From Oscillospiraceae bacterium (GTDB taxonomy: Bacteria; Bacillota; Clostridia; Oscillospirales; Ruminococcaceae), in assembly GCA_009781425.1 (NCBI GenBank), contig WQYC01000001.1:1-64000 (forward strand): 64,000 nt of DNA. Direction: 5' to 3'. Below, piece by piece: positions 15,861-25,573 of this stretch. Both the position numbers and the translations under genes were made by a program. The notes below the pieces were generated by a model, which worked only from the letters and a program-made list of their open reading frames with translations, did no database searches and was not told where the DNA came from. Numbering within the stretch: position 1 is the stretch's first letter; every line of letters starts with the position of its first letter.

Positions 15861-16856
15861 TTATCCCTCGTAAGCATTAACCGTCGTAATCGTGCCGTCG
15901 GGAGCAATATTCAACTCGGTGTATTTAATGCAGCGCAGGTGCGTAACGCCATCAGACATTGAGCTGTCGTGGTAGAAAAGATACCATTTACCCTTGTATT
16001 CTGTTATATAATGATGGTTCGTCCAGCCAATAACAGGCTCTAAAACCTTGCCCTTGTAGGTGAAGGGCCCGAGCGGATTATCGCTCTCGGCGTATTGAAT
16101 AAAGTGCGTGTCACCTGTCGAATACGAGAGATAATATTTCCCGCCGAATTTATGTACGCAGGGAGCTTCAAAGAAGCGTCTGTCGGTGTCGCTTGCTTTC
16201 AAAAACTCGCCGTTCTCGTCAAGGATTTTTACTTCCTGCGGTTTGGTTTTGAAGCTCACCATATCGTCGTTTAGCTCTGCAACCCAGGGACACATTGCGG
16301 GTTCGTCGCCCTGCGGCCCGTCGTAGCCTGCGGTTTTCGTTTCGTCGCCGCGGATAAACTCGCCCGTGCGCCACTTTTCAAGCTGTCCGCCCCAAAGCCC
16401 GCCGCAGTACATATAGGTTTTGTTGTCGTCGTCGGTGAGAACAGCAGGGTCAATGCTGTAGCTGCCCTCTATATAATTCGGCTCGGCTTTGAAAGGACCC
16501 ATCGGCTTATCGCCTACTGCCGCGCCTATGCGGAAAATGCCGTTTTTATCCTGCGCAGGAAAGTAAAAATAATACTTGCCGTTCTTGAAAGCCGCGTCAG
16601 GAGCCCACATACGCCCGCTTGCCCACGGAACGTCTTTAACGTGGAGTGCTTCGCCGTGGTCAACGCAGGGTGCGCCTATATCGTCAAGCGAGAGTACGTG
16701 ATAGTCCATCATCTTGAAATGGTCGCCCTTGCCGTCGTCAAGCCCCTCGTTTTCGAGGTCGTGCGAACCGTAAATGTAGATTTTACCGTCAAAAACGTGC
16801 GCAGACGGGTCTGCTGTGTAAATATGTGTGACTAAGGGCTTGTTAAATTCTGACAT
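15861..16856 (-). CDS. Glycoside hydrolase family 43 (beta-xylosidase/arabinofuranosidase type)
   Basis: A 331-residue five-bladed propeller glycosidase without signal peptide, so it acts on imported oligosaccharides. The three GH43 acidic residues are visible: Asp16 in YTADPSAHV (general base), Asp136 in YSIDPAVLTDDD (pKa modulator) and Glu230 in RFFEAPCVHKFGGKYYL (general acid). The family removes xylose or arabinose from plant hemicellulose fragments; the exact linkage cannot be told. It has its own strong promoter overlapping the end of trmD and an ATG behind GGAGGAATA. Together with xylA it suggests use of xylan-derived sugars. Confidence 0.9.
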   Translation of the reverse strand: MSEFNKPLVTHIYTADPSAHVFDGKIYIYGSHDLENEGLDDGKGDHFKMMDYHVLSLDDIGAPCVDHGEALHVKDVPWASGRMWAPDAAFKNGKYYFYFPAQDKNGIFRIGAAVGDKPMGPFKAEPNYIEGSYSIDPAVLTDDDNKTYMYCGGLWGGQLEKWRTGEFIRGDETKTAGYDGPQGDEPAMCPWVAELNDDMVSFKTKPQEVKILDENGEFLKASDTDRRFFEAPCVHKFGGKYYLSYSTGDTHFIQYAESDNPLGPFTYKGKVLEPVIGWTNHHYITEYKGKWYLFYHDSSMSDGVTHLRCIKYTELNIAPDGTITTVNAYEG

Positions 16857-16889
16857 TATAAATATTCCTCCAAAAATTATGTTTATTTA

Positions 16890-16918
16890 ATTGTATCACG
16901 AGTTAATGCTTATGTCAA
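16890..16918 (-). promoter_or_regulatory. Promoter of the GH43 gene
   Basis: On the minus strand TTGACA (16913-16918), 17 bases, TACAAT (16890-16895). The -35 box overlaps the trmD stop codon region. The hexamers and spacing equal those of the xylA promoter at 1801-1829. Confidence 0.85.
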
Positions 16919-17581
16919 CATATCGGGGCGTTTCTCTTTGGTTATTTTCTTTCGCTGTTCCTCGCGCCACTTTTCGATGTTCGCGTGGTGTCCCGAAATC
17001 AATACTTCGGGGACGGCGCGCCCGCGCCAAACCTCGGGGCGGGTGTATTTCGGCTCCTCGAGCAGTCCGTCGTAATGGCTCTCCTCGGTGTAGGCGTCCT
17101 CGCTCGGCAGTACGCCGTCTTGCAATCTCGCAACTGCGTCAATTAACACAAGCGCAGGAAGCTCGCCGCCTGTCACTACGTAATCGCCGATTGAAATTTC
17201 CTCGAATTCAAGCTCTTCAAGCACGCGGCAGTCAACGCCCTCGTAGTGCCCACAGAGAAGAATTAAGCGTTCTTCTTTTGCTATTTCTTTTATTAATTCT
17301 TGATTCAGCGTTTTTCCTTGCGGCGACATATAGATTAGGCGCGCATTTGCAGTTCCCTGCACGTTTTTTACGCAGTCATAAATCGGCTGCGCGTTCATAA
17401 CCATGCCTGTGCCGCCGCCGTAAGCCTTGTCATCAACGCGGCGGTGCTTGTCCTCGGTATAGTCGCGGATATTATGGCAGTTTATGTCTAAAAAGCCTGC
17501 TTTTCTTGCACGTCCTATTATACTTTCGCTGAGATAATTCTCGCACATTTCGGGGAAAAGCGTCAGTAAATCTATTTTCAT
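16910..17581 (-). CDS. trmD: tRNA (guanine-N1)-methyltransferase
   Basis: Methylates G37 of tRNAs using S-adenosylmethionine, preventing frameshifting. The 223-residue protein begins MKIDLLTLFPEMCENYLSES and has the trefoil-knot SAM site (LLCGHYEGVDCRVLEE and EISIGDYVVTGGELPALV) and the catalytic-region RRVDDKAYGGGTGMVM. All are hallmarks of SPOUT-class TrmD. Its ATG overlaps the rimM stop by four bases, the usual rimM-trmD arrangement. The common partners rpsP and rplS are not adjacent here. Confidence 0.96.
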   Translation of the reverse strand: MKIDLLTLFPEMCENYLSESIIGRARKAGFLDINCHNIRDYTEDKHRRVDDKAYGGGTGMVMNAQPIYDCVKNVQGTANARLIYMSPQGKTLNQELIKEIAKEERLILLCGHYEGVDCRVLEELEFEEISIGDYVVTGGELPALVLIDAVARLQDGVLPSEDAYTEESHYDGLLEEPKYTRPEVWRGRAVPEVLISGHHANIEKWREEQRKKITKEKRPDMLT

Positions 17582-18084
17582 ATGTCGAACAGCCCTTCTA
17601 ACGGTCCGATTAATATTTTTCGCTCGCTTATATTCACGTCAATTAAAACCTCGGGAATTGACGGGAAAAGCAGTTGCTTTCCCTCAGTGTTTCGTATGCA
17701 ATACACGTCTGTCGGCGCATTTTGCAATATTTCCTCAACTGTACCGTAGTGCAAGCCTGTGTCAACGTCAAAAACGTCAAGCCCGATTAAGTCGCGGATA
17801 AACCAGACGTCCTCGTCAAGCTCAACATCTTCCCTATCAATGTAAATCAGCGTTCCGGCAAGCTTTTGCGCTTCTTCGATTGTACTGATGCCCTCAAGCT
17901 CAATTACAACCATGTTTTTTTGAAGCCTACATGAAACGAGCTTCACGGGCTTTTTGTCCGCGCCGAGATACAGCGTATCGAATTCTTCGATTTCATCGGG
18001 GTCGTCGCAGTAATATTTGGCGCGCATTTCACCTTTCAAGCCATGCGGCTTGGTTATTTCGAGTATTTCAAGATATTTTTCCAT
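17578..18084 (-). CDS. rimM: Ribosome maturation factor RimM
   Basis: A 168-residue 30S assembly factor with an N-terminal beta-barrel (KYLEILEITKPHGLKGEMRA, LVSCRLQKNMVVIELEGIST) and a C-terminal PRC-barrel (WFIRDLIGLDVFD, LFPSIPEVLIDVNISERKI). It acts on helix regions of 16S rRNA with protein S19. It overlaps trmD by ATGA, so translational coupling is expected. It lies 12 bases after a small membrane protein gene. Confidence 0.95.
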   Translation of the reverse strand: MEKYLEILEITKPHGLKGEMRAKYYCDDPDEIEEFDTLYLGADKKPVKLVSCRLQKNMVVIELEGISTIEEAQKLAGTLIYIDREDVELDEDVWFIRDLIGLDVFDVDTGLHYGTVEEILQNAPTDVYCIRNTEGKQLLFPSIPEVLIDVNISERKILIGPLEGLFDI

Positions 18085-18096
18085 AAAAATTATTTT

Positions 18097-18648
18097 CTAC
18101 TTTTCCTTTTTCTTCAATGCTTTTAATTTATATCTTTCGTCAGGCGTGAAATAAGCTTTATTTTCTATACTTTTTAAGCTTGTGTAAATTCTCCGCGCAC
18201 TTCCCTCGTCTTTAAATCGTGTGTCTTTTTTGATATGGTAGCGTTGAAACAGAAAACTGATAAAAAACGGTGCAGACAGTATTATTCCGAGAATCAACCA
18301 CCCACCGATAACATCTTGAAATGTATTTTCGCCTGTAGTGAAAGCAACGCTAAACACCGCAAATAATATACACATTCCGAAAATAATACTCGCAGCAATC
18401 AAGAATACAATTGACAGTGCTTTTCTTATGTGATTTGAACACAAATATTCAAAATGCTTTTGCAGATTAGTGTAATATGTCGTCCTTTGAAAGGTTATCT
18501 CTTCGGTATCTGATACGCTTGTATAATACTTTTCGTGAACATATACATCATCATACTCATGCAGATAAAATGCTCTGTCAATAATGTCCGCAGAAAAATA
18601 GCTGTAATTATTTTTAGTTTCTTTCTCGCACAGTATACACTTCCCCAT
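18097..18648 (-). CDS. Small membrane protein with N-terminal Cys motif
   Basis: I do not recognise this 183-residue protein. It opens MGKCILCEKETKNNYSYFS, a CxxC pair, and has a second LCSNHIRK cluster near residue 73, together resembling a degenerate zinc ribbon. Two membrane helices follow (about 77-102 and 115-136), then a charged C-terminal tail. The ATG follows GGAGGCTGAG. It lies between ilvC and rimM on the same strand with short gaps. It is more AT-rich than its neighbours. No function can be given. Confidence 0.72.
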   Translation of the reverse strand: MGKCILCEKETKNNYSYFSADIIDRAFYLHEYDDVYVHEKYYTSVSDTEEITFQRTTYYTNLQKHFEYLCSNHIRKALSIVFLIAASIIFGMCILFAVFSVAFTTGENTFQDVIGGWLILGIILSAPFFISFLFQRYHIKKDTRFKDEGSARRIYTSLKSIENKAYFTPDERYKLKALKKKEK

Positions 18649-18659
18649 AACTCAGCCTC

Positions 18660-19667
<1,008 letters not shown>

Positions 19668-19685
19668 TTATTTAGAAAATAATAA

Positions 19686-20048
19686 TTAACCTTTAAAAGC
19701 AATTGCATCAAGCTGGAACAAAAGTTCTTCATGTGCGAATTCAGTTTGTATTGATTTTCGTGCAGGATACTTTCCGTTTAAGCCGTTAAAACGCTCTTTT
19801 ATGACCTTTTCCATAACAGGTATGTCCCAAATATTTTTGAACATTGCATCAATTTTCACAACCGAATCCAATGTAAGTCCGACCAATTTTAACCTTTCGC
19901 ATAAGTGGTTAAACGCTCCGTTAATTTGATTTTCAATTGACTGACCGTGATTACCCACACAATAGCTTGTGAAAATAAAATCCCCTGCTTCAACTATGCC
20001 GGAGTGCGCCCAGTCTTCATTTACATCACTTCTGATTATTTCGCTCAT
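19686..20048 (-). CDS. ridA: RidA family reactive intermediate deaminase
   Basis: A 120-residue RidA/YjgF-like protein with GIVEAGDFIFTSYCVG, the central KLVGLTLDSVVKIDAMF and the active-site arginine in YPARKSIQTEFA near residue 95. RidA hydrolyses 2-aminoacrylate and related enamines made by PLP enzymes, including threonine dehydratase, protecting branched-chain amino-acid enzymes. Its position between ilvN and ilvC, with an ATG overlapping the ilvN stop (ATGA), supports this role. Confidence 0.88.
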   Translation of the reverse strand: MSEIIRSDVNEDWAHSGIVEAGDFIFTSYCVGNHGQSIENQINGAFNHLCERLKLVGLTLDSVVKIDAMFKNIWDIPVMEKVIKERFNGLNGKYPARKSIQTEFAHEELLFQLDAIAFKG

Positions 20049-20536
20049 ATCCTCAGCCCCTCGCTGCCTTTTTGCATTGCTACTGTTCCGGTTCTCACGA
20101 TTTCAACAATTTTATACGGCTTCAAAAGCTCTTCAAAGGTAGCGATATTATATTGATTTCCCGAGAGCTCCAGCGTCATTGTTTCTGTCGAAACGTCGGA
20201 AATTTTCGCAGTTGTGATTTCAGCAATGTCGATAAGCTCCGAACGTTCAGCGGGCTTGCAGCAGACCTTCACGAGCACAAGCTCCCGCGCAAGCAGCTTT
20301 TCAACAGGCAGCGAGCGGACTTTGATTACATCTATGAGCTTGTTTAACTGTTTTTCAATTTGCTCAAGCGTGTAGTCCGAGCCCTCTGCGACAATAGTAA
20401 TCCGCGAGATTTTGTCGTTGTCTGTCACGCCGACAGCGAGGCTGTGAATATTGTATCCGCGCCGCGCAAAGAGCCCCGAAATACGCGCTAAAACACCCGC
20501 GTTATTCTCAACTAAAATTGAAATTGTATGCTTCAT
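20045..20536 (-). CDS. ilvN: Acetolactate synthase regulatory subunit
   Basis: A 163-residue small subunit with an N-terminal ACT domain (HTISILVENNAGVLARISGLF, ARRGYNIHSLAVG) and the C-terminal small-subunit domain (ARELVLVKVCC). It binds the catalytic IlvB subunit and confers valine feedback inhibition and higher activity. The ATG follows AGGTGAAAA, 8 bases after ilvB. Also called ilvH in some organisms. Confidence 0.95.
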   Translation of the reverse strand: MKHTISILVENNAGVLARISGLFARRGYNIHSLAVGVTDNDKISRITIVAEGSDYTLEQIEKQLNKLIDVIKVRSLPVEKLLARELVLVKVCCKPAERSELIDIAEITTAKISDVSTETMTLELSGNQYNIATFEELLKPYKIVEIVRTGTVAMQKGSEGLRI

Positions 20537-20544
20537 TTTTTCAC

Positions 20545-22170
20545 CTACAAAATTGATTTTTCGTTTTCGTCAACCTTCACTTGCAAAACATACGGCTTGT
20601 CCGATTTTAAAAGATTTTCAAGCGCGCTTTTTGCTTCGGAAATACTGTTCACGTATTCGCCTTTTATTCCATAGGCAACGGCTAATTTCACGAAATCGGG
20701 GCTTCCGTCAAGGAAGACGGCGGTCAGCCGATTGTTGTAATTATTCGCCTGTACTTCGCGCACCATGCCAAGACGATTATTCGCCATAATAATTATTTTT
20801 ACTGCAATCCCGTGCTGAATCATTGTCGCGAGCTCCATTGATTGCATTTGGAAGCTTCCGTCACCGCAAATTGCAATCACTTCTGCTTCGGGAACTGCCG
20901 ATTTCGCACCGATTGCCGCGGGAACAGAATAGCCCATAGTGCCCATTCCGCCTGATGTTATGAAGCGTCCGCCGCGAAGTTTTAAGTTGTTTGCTGTCCA
21001 AATTTGGTTCTGTCCTACATCGGCACTTACAACGCACTTTTCCGGCAATAATTCGCTCAAGTCTTTAAGAAAAGCGGCGGGGTTCACGCCTGTTTCACTC
21101 GAACCGTTGTTCGTAATCTCCTGCTTTTTCAAACCACATAAATATTCATTCCACTTTTCGTTTTGCTTAGGCTCAATCACCTCGGAAAGCTGTGTTAATA
21201 CTGCTTTTAAGTCGCCTACAACCGGAACATTAACAGGCAGATTTTTGCCGATTTCAGCGGGGTCAATGTCGATGTGAATTACTTTTAAATCCTCGCGCTC
21301 TTTTATAGCCGTTGCAGCTCTGTCGCCGACTCGCGCGCCCAAAAGAATCAGCAAATCACATTCGGAAATTGCGCGGTTTGACACGCTTTTTCCGTGCATA
21401 CCAACCATTCCGAGGAAAAGCGGGTGGTCGGACGGCATGAGACTAATTCCCATCATTGTGCATATTACGGGGATATTCGCGGTTTCCGCGATGCTTTGCG
21501 CGAGCTCACGCGCGTTCGCTGTGAACAAGCCGCCGCCTGCGCAAATAAGCGGTTTTTTTGCTTCTTTTATCGCTTCTGCGGCACGCTTAACTTGCAACTT
21601 ATTTCCCTCAAAGCAAGGCTTATAGCTGCTTATTTCCACGTTCTCCGGATACTCAAAATCTATTAATGACAACTGCACATCGTATGGAATATCAAGCAAA
21701 ACCGGTCCGGGTCTGCCTGTTCCTGCAATATAAAACGCTTTTTTCACAATTTCGGGGACTTGCTCTGCGTTTTTTATGAGATAACTGTGCTTCACAAAAG
21801 GCTGTGCCGCTCCTGTTATATCCGCTTCTTGAAAGACATCGCGCCCGATTTGCTCTGTGCTCACCTGCCCCGTAATCACTACAAGCGGTATGCTGTCCAT
21901 GTATGCTGTCGCGATTGCGGTTATGAGATTCGTTGCGCCCGGTCCGGAGGTCGCAACACAGACGGCAGGCTTGCCTGAAAGCCTCGCGAAACCGTTCGCC
22001 GCGTGCCCTGCGTTGGCTTCATGACGCACTAAAATATGTTTTATTTTGCTGTCCGCAAGGCTGTCATAAAAGGGGCAGATTGCCGCACCCGGGTAGCCGA
22101 AAATCATGCTGATTCCCTCGGCTTCAAGGCACTTTACGAGAGCCTGCGCGACTGTTATTTTTTGTGACAA
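20545..22170 (-). CDS. ilvB: Acetolactate synthase catalytic subunit
   Basis: Thiamine-diphosphate enzyme joining pyruvate to pyruvate or 2-oxobutyrate, the first common step to valine, leucine and isoleucine. The protein has the catalytic glutamate in HILVRHEANAGHAANGFARL (about residue 49), the FAD-binding central domain, and the ThDP motif GDGSFQMQSMELATMIQHG followed by NNRLGMVREVQ. A TTG start at 22170 with GAGGTG 6 bases upstream is preferred over a GTG at 22179 that overlaps the same ribosome site. It begins 20 bases after the Mrr-like gene, which appears to head the operon. Confidence 0.95.
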   Translation of the reverse strand: MSQKITVAQALVKCLEAEGISMIFGYPGAAICPFYDSLADSKIKHILVRHEANAGHAANGFARLSGKPAVCVATSGPGATNLITAIATAYMDSIPLVVITGQVSTEQIGRDVFQEADITGAAQPFVKHSYLIKNAEQVPEIVKKAFYIAGTGRPGPVLLDIPYDVQLSLIDFEYPENVEISSYKPCFEGNKLQVKRAAEAIKEAKKPLICAGGGLFTANARELAQSIAETANIPVICTMMGISLMPSDHPLFLGMVGMHGKSVSNRAISECDLLILLGARVGDRAATAIKEREDLKVIHIDIDPAEIGKNLPVNVPVVGDLKAVLTQLSEVIEPKQNEKWNEYLCGLKKQEITNNGSSETGVNPAAFLKDLSELLPEKCVVSADVGQNQIWTANNLKLRGGRFITSGGMGTMGYSVPAAIGAKSAVPEAEVIAICGDGSFQMQSMELATMIQHGIAVKIIIMANNRLGMVREVQANNYNNRLTAVFLDGSPDFVKLAVAYGIKGEYVNSISEAKSALENLLKSDKPYVLQVKVDENEKSIL

Positions 22171-22190
22171 TTTTTTCACCTCAAAAATTC

Positions 22191-23066
22191 TTATTCGGTG
22201 TATTGCTTAAAAAAGGATAAAACCGGGTCATATACTGTTCTTGGTTTTACTCCAAGTTCTGCTTTTTCAAACATTTCAATTAGCTTTTCACCATCAATTA
22301 ATTCAAGCTTCGTTTGCTTTTTCTCTAATTCATAAGCCGTTTTAGGAAGTGTTCCCGTAGTTATAAATAAACCTCTGTCAACACCGTTTTGCTCCGTCGC
22401 CAATACACCTATGAACTCTCTTATATGACTTATGGGAACCGTACCATCGTATTTTTTGCACTGGAAATATACACTCATATTAACAAAAGAATTAAGCTTT
22501 AATGTGGCTGTGCCGTCAATCCCGCCGTCGCGAGAACGAGGAGAAATTTCTATATCAACAAAATCATATTCACGGAGAAGTCTACCACATAAATGTTCAA
22601 AACCTGTCGGGGTTGTCCTCTTCAATATATCTAACAATGAAAGATTTTTCTTTTCTTCAATTTCTTCTTCGCTTACTTCAATTACTGCCTGCTCACCTTT
22701 CTTCTTACTTTTCCTTATTTCGCTATGGATTTTAACCCATTTTCTGTGTAATTCTAATGCAGTGTTAAAATCAAAAGATGTTTTCCAGCCTTCGTCTGTC
22801 AACGCCCAAATTCCATGTTTTGATGTTTCGACCAAATTTTCCCATGCAAGATATTGCTTTGCCCAATAAACTTGGTTTTCAAACCTCAAAATATTCGATT
22901 TTTCAGTTCTCTCTGTCAAAAACTTATCATCAAGCTTCATCTTCTCGGCAATACCCTCTCGTATTTCCTTTGGCGTTGCCGAACCGCCTTTTTCTTTAAG
23001 TATTTCTATAAAAGGTGGTATCCAATTGATAAAAAGTGCATGATTCGTATTTATTTTACTGTCCAT
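22191..23066 (-). CDS. Mrr-like restriction endonuclease (type IV)
   Basis: A 291-residue protein with an N-terminal Mrr winged-helix domain (about 10-100; KEIREGIAEKMKLDDKFL and ALTDEGWKTSFDF) and a C-terminal Mrr catalytic domain. The PD-(D/E)xK-like core is visible as FEHLCGRLLREYDFVDIEIS, SRDGGIDG and YFQCKKYDG, with the RGLFITTG strand after it. Mrr enzymes cleave modified foreign DNA. No methylase or other defence gene is adjacent. It has its own strong promoter at 23097-23125 and is followed after 20 bases by ilvB with no terminator between, so it probably leads the ilv transcript. It is AT-rich relative to ilvB, compatible with insertion. Confidence 0.88.
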   Translation of the reverse strand: MDSKINTNHALFINWIPPFIEILKEKGGSATPKEIREGIAEKMKLDDKFLTERTEKSNILRFENQVYWAKQYLAWENLVETSKHGIWALTDEGWKTSFDFNTALELHRKWVKIHSEIRKSKKKGEQAVIEVSEEEIEEKKNLSLLDILKRTTPTGFEHLCGRLLREYDFVDIEISPRSRDGGIDGTATLKLNSFVNMSVYFQCKKYDGTVPISHIREFIGVLATEQNGVDRGLFITTGTLPKTAYELEKKQTKLELIDGEKLIEMFEKAELGVKPRTVYDPVLSFFKQYTE

Positions 23067-23096
23067 TTCATTAACTCCACTATTTATTGTAATTCC

Positions 23097-23125
23097 ATTC
23101 TACCACGTTTAAATTAATTTGTCAA
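23097..23125 (-). promoter_or_regulatory. Promoter of the mrr-like/ilv unit
   Basis: On the minus strand TTGACA (23120-23125), 17 bases, TAGAAT (23097-23102). The -35 box overlaps the stop codon of the DUF2344 gene. No T-box or other leader structure is present between it and the Mrr-like gene. Confidence 0.8.
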
Positions 23126-23754
23126 ATAAACGCTTCACCATCCACGCAAAAGACCGCAGTGCGTGTAATTCTCGCTTGTAATTCCTCACCGACAAACGCG
23201 CTGAACGCGCTCGTTACCTGCATCGGATTTACATTAAACTCATTTCCGGCAGGCAGAATTAAAACAACTTTTTCGCCTTCAATTCCCCTTAATTCAATCA
23301 GCGGTTTTAAGTCGATTTGCGCTTCACCTTTTTTTGTTTTTTTGGTAATTATAATCTCGTTTTGACTCATAAATTCTGCGAATTTTTCTGCATTTTCAAC
23401 TGCTATTTCATACTCCGCTTTTATAATCTCTGTGTGCTTATAAACAGGCTCTGCAACTGCAATAATATGCAAGTCTTCGTTTAGCGCGGCGTTAAGCTTT
23501 TCGCGGATTTCATCTGCTTGAATATCTTCAATTATTTTAATATCGAACGACTCGCAAGTGCTTTCAATTCCGAGCGAAAGCGGAAGTGCAAAAGTAATAT
23601 AAATGTGCGGATTAAAGCCCTCGGTTTCCCAAACGGGAAGCCCTGCGCGCTTCAGCGCGCGCTGCATTGTTCGCTGTAAGTCAAGGTGCGAAATGAATTT
23701 CGCTCTGCCTGTTTTCTTGAAAAACACGCGCATAGGCTTAGATTTTTCGTTCAC
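23122..23754 (-). CDS. DUF2344 / TIGR03936 radical SAM-linked protein
   Basis: A 210-residue protein opening with MRVFFKKTGRAKFISHLDLQ shortly after the start, the signature of the TIGR03936 family that always follows or is fused to TIGR03960 radical SAM proteins. A GTG at 23754 lies 7 bases behind GGAGGT, which gives the best start; longer readings run back into the upstream gene. It overlaps that gene by 17 bases. Its function is not established; a role with the partner radical SAM enzyme in RNA or ribosome-related modification is only inferred from conserved linkage. Confidence 0.88.
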   Translation of the reverse strand: MNEKSKPMRVFFKKTGRAKFISHLDLQRTMQRALKRAGLPVWETEGFNPHIYITFALPLSLGIESTCESFDIKIIEDIQADEIREKLNAALNEDLHIIAVAEPVYKHTEIIKAEYEIAVENAEKFAEFMSQNEIIITKKTKKGEAQIDLKPLIELRGIEGEKVVLILPAGNEFNVNPMQVTSAFSAFVGEELQARITRTAVFCVDGEAFI

Positions 23755-25561
23755 TACAAGCACCTCCAATCCCGCAACTCGCGCACTTTTCACGGCACGA
23801 CGGCGTCGTTTTCATGTCGTGTGCGCGTTTATTTTCTTCGATTAAAAACTCTCTGCTGACTAACATATTGAGCATTGACCACGGCGTTATTTCGTCGTAT
23901 TCTCGTTTTCTGTTTGCATAAAACGACATATCTAAACCGCAGTCACTGAAGGCTTTTTCCCACTTTTCAAAATTAAAATGCTCGTCCCATCCGTCAAGCT
24001 GACAGCCGCTCTGCCATGCCTTTAAAATCACCTTTCCGAGACGTCTGTCACCGCGCGCAAGAGCCGCCTCCAAAATTGATGCATTATAATCCGACCAGCT
24101 TATTTTTACTTTCTTATTTTTTAAAATACTCAGTAAATATTTTCTCTTGCGAATTATCTCTTCACGAGATAATTGCGGTTCAAATTCAAAGGGTGTAAAT
24201 GGCTTCGGAATGAACGTCGAAAGCGTTACGGATATTGATATAGCCTTGCTTTTATTCCTTTCAGGTGTGTTGTAAAACAGCTCAATAATTTTTTCGACTA
24301 AAATTTTTATTCCCTCAATATCTTCATCAGTTTCCTCGGGAAGCCCAAGCATAAAATAAAGCTTCACACTGGTATAACCGCCTTCAAAGGCGATTTTACA
24401 GCCTCTGAGAATATCATCTTCGGTTATATTTTTGTTTATAATGTCGCGTAAACGCTGCGTTCCCGCCTCCGGCGCAAAAGTCAGCCCGCTCTTGCGAACG
24501 CTCTTCACTTGCTGTAATATTTCATCATTAAAGCTATCGATTCTCATTGACGGAAGAGATAAATTTATACTATTTTTATTTGTGTAATCGGTTAATATTT
24601 TTAATAAATTTTCAATTTCTTTATAATCTCCCGTACTTAACGACGACAGCGAAACCTCGTCATAGCCTGTGTTTTCACATAATGATTTTATGTTGCCGAG
24701 TATTTTCCCCTCGCTACGTTCGCGGTACGGACGGTAAATAAATCCTGCCTGACAGAATCTGCACCCACGAATACAACCGCGCAGTATCTCCGAAATTGCG
24801 CGGTCATGCACTATTTCGCAGAAAGGAACAACAAATATTTCCGGTGTAAACGCTTCGTTTAAGTTTTTAATTATACGTTTTTTCACTTTTTTTTCAGGTG
24901 TAATTTTTTCGATTCTACCATCATTTTTATATGTCGTTTCATAAAGAGAAGGCACATATATACCCTCTATTTCTGCGGCTTTTTCTATAAACTCTGCTTT
25001 GCTTTTTTTCTCCTTTTTGCATTTTTCGTATAGCTTCATCAATTCAAGATTTACTTCCTCTCCCTCGCCAATTACAAACAAGTCAAAAAAATCAGCGAGC
25101 GGCTCGGGATTGCATACGCAAGGGCCGCCGCCAATCACAAGCGGGTGTGTATCTGTACGTTCCTTCGCCAAAACAGGTAAGCCCGCCAAATCCAGCATGG
25201 CGAGCACGTTTGTATATGTCAGTTCGTATTGCAATGTGAACCCGATGAAATCAAAATCGCGGATTGGCTCAAGGCTTTCCAATCCGTAAAGCAAAATACT
25301 ATTTTTCCGCATTTCCTCAGCCATATCGGGTAAATGCATAAAAACTCGTTCACACCAGTAATTATCGACATTATTCTTTAGTGAATAAAGTATTTTCATG
25401 CCCAAATGTGACATTCCAATGTCATATGTTTCGGGAAAACAAAACGCAAAACGTACGTCAATTTTACTTTTTTCTTTATGAATTGAGTTGATTTCACCGC
25501 CAATATAACGTGCAGGTTTTTGCACGTTCGGCAATATTATTTCAAGCTTTTCCTTGTACAT
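23738..25561 (-). CDS. TIGR03960 family B12-binding-type radical SAM protein
   Basis: A 607-residue protein with an N-terminal B12-binding-like domain (KIDVRFAFCFPETYDIGMSH within about 30-150; LVIGGGPCVCNPEPLADF) and a radical SAM core whose cluster cysteines are in RGCIRGCRFCQAGFIYRP (CxxxCxxC, about residues 262-270). The C-terminal region has clustered cysteines (CREKCASCGIGGAC) that could hold a further metal centre. It is paired with DUF2344 as in many Clostridia. The reaction is unknown. It starts at ATG 12 bases after the M50 protease gene. Confidence 0.9.
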   Translation of the reverse strand: MYKEKLEIILPNVQKPARYIGGEINSIHKEKSKIDVRFAFCFPETYDIGMSHLGMKILYSLKNNVDNYWCERVFMHLPDMAEEMRKNSILLYGLESLEPIRDFDFIGFTLQYELTYTNVLAMLDLAGLPVLAKERTDTHPLVIGGGPCVCNPEPLADFFDLFVIGEGEEVNLELMKLYEKCKKEKKSKAEFIEKAAEIEGIYVPSLYETTYKNDGRIEKITPEKKVKKRIIKNLNEAFTPEIFVVPFCEIVHDRAISEILRGCIRGCRFCQAGFIYRPYRERSEGKILGNIKSLCENTGYDEVSLSSLSTGDYKEIENLLKILTDYTNKNSINLSLPSMRIDSFNDEILQQVKSVRKSGLTFAPEAGTQRLRDIINKNITEDDILRGCKIAFEGGYTSVKLYFMLGLPEETDEDIEGIKILVEKIIELFYNTPERNKSKAISISVTLSTFIPKPFTPFEFEPQLSREEIIRKRKYLLSILKNKKVKISWSDYNASILEAALARGDRRLGKVILKAWQSGCQLDGWDEHFNFEKWEKAFSDCGLDMSFYANRKREYDEITPWSMLNMLVSREFLIEENKRAHDMKTTPSCREKCASCGIGGACSERKI

Positions 25562-25573
25562 TTTTACATCCTT

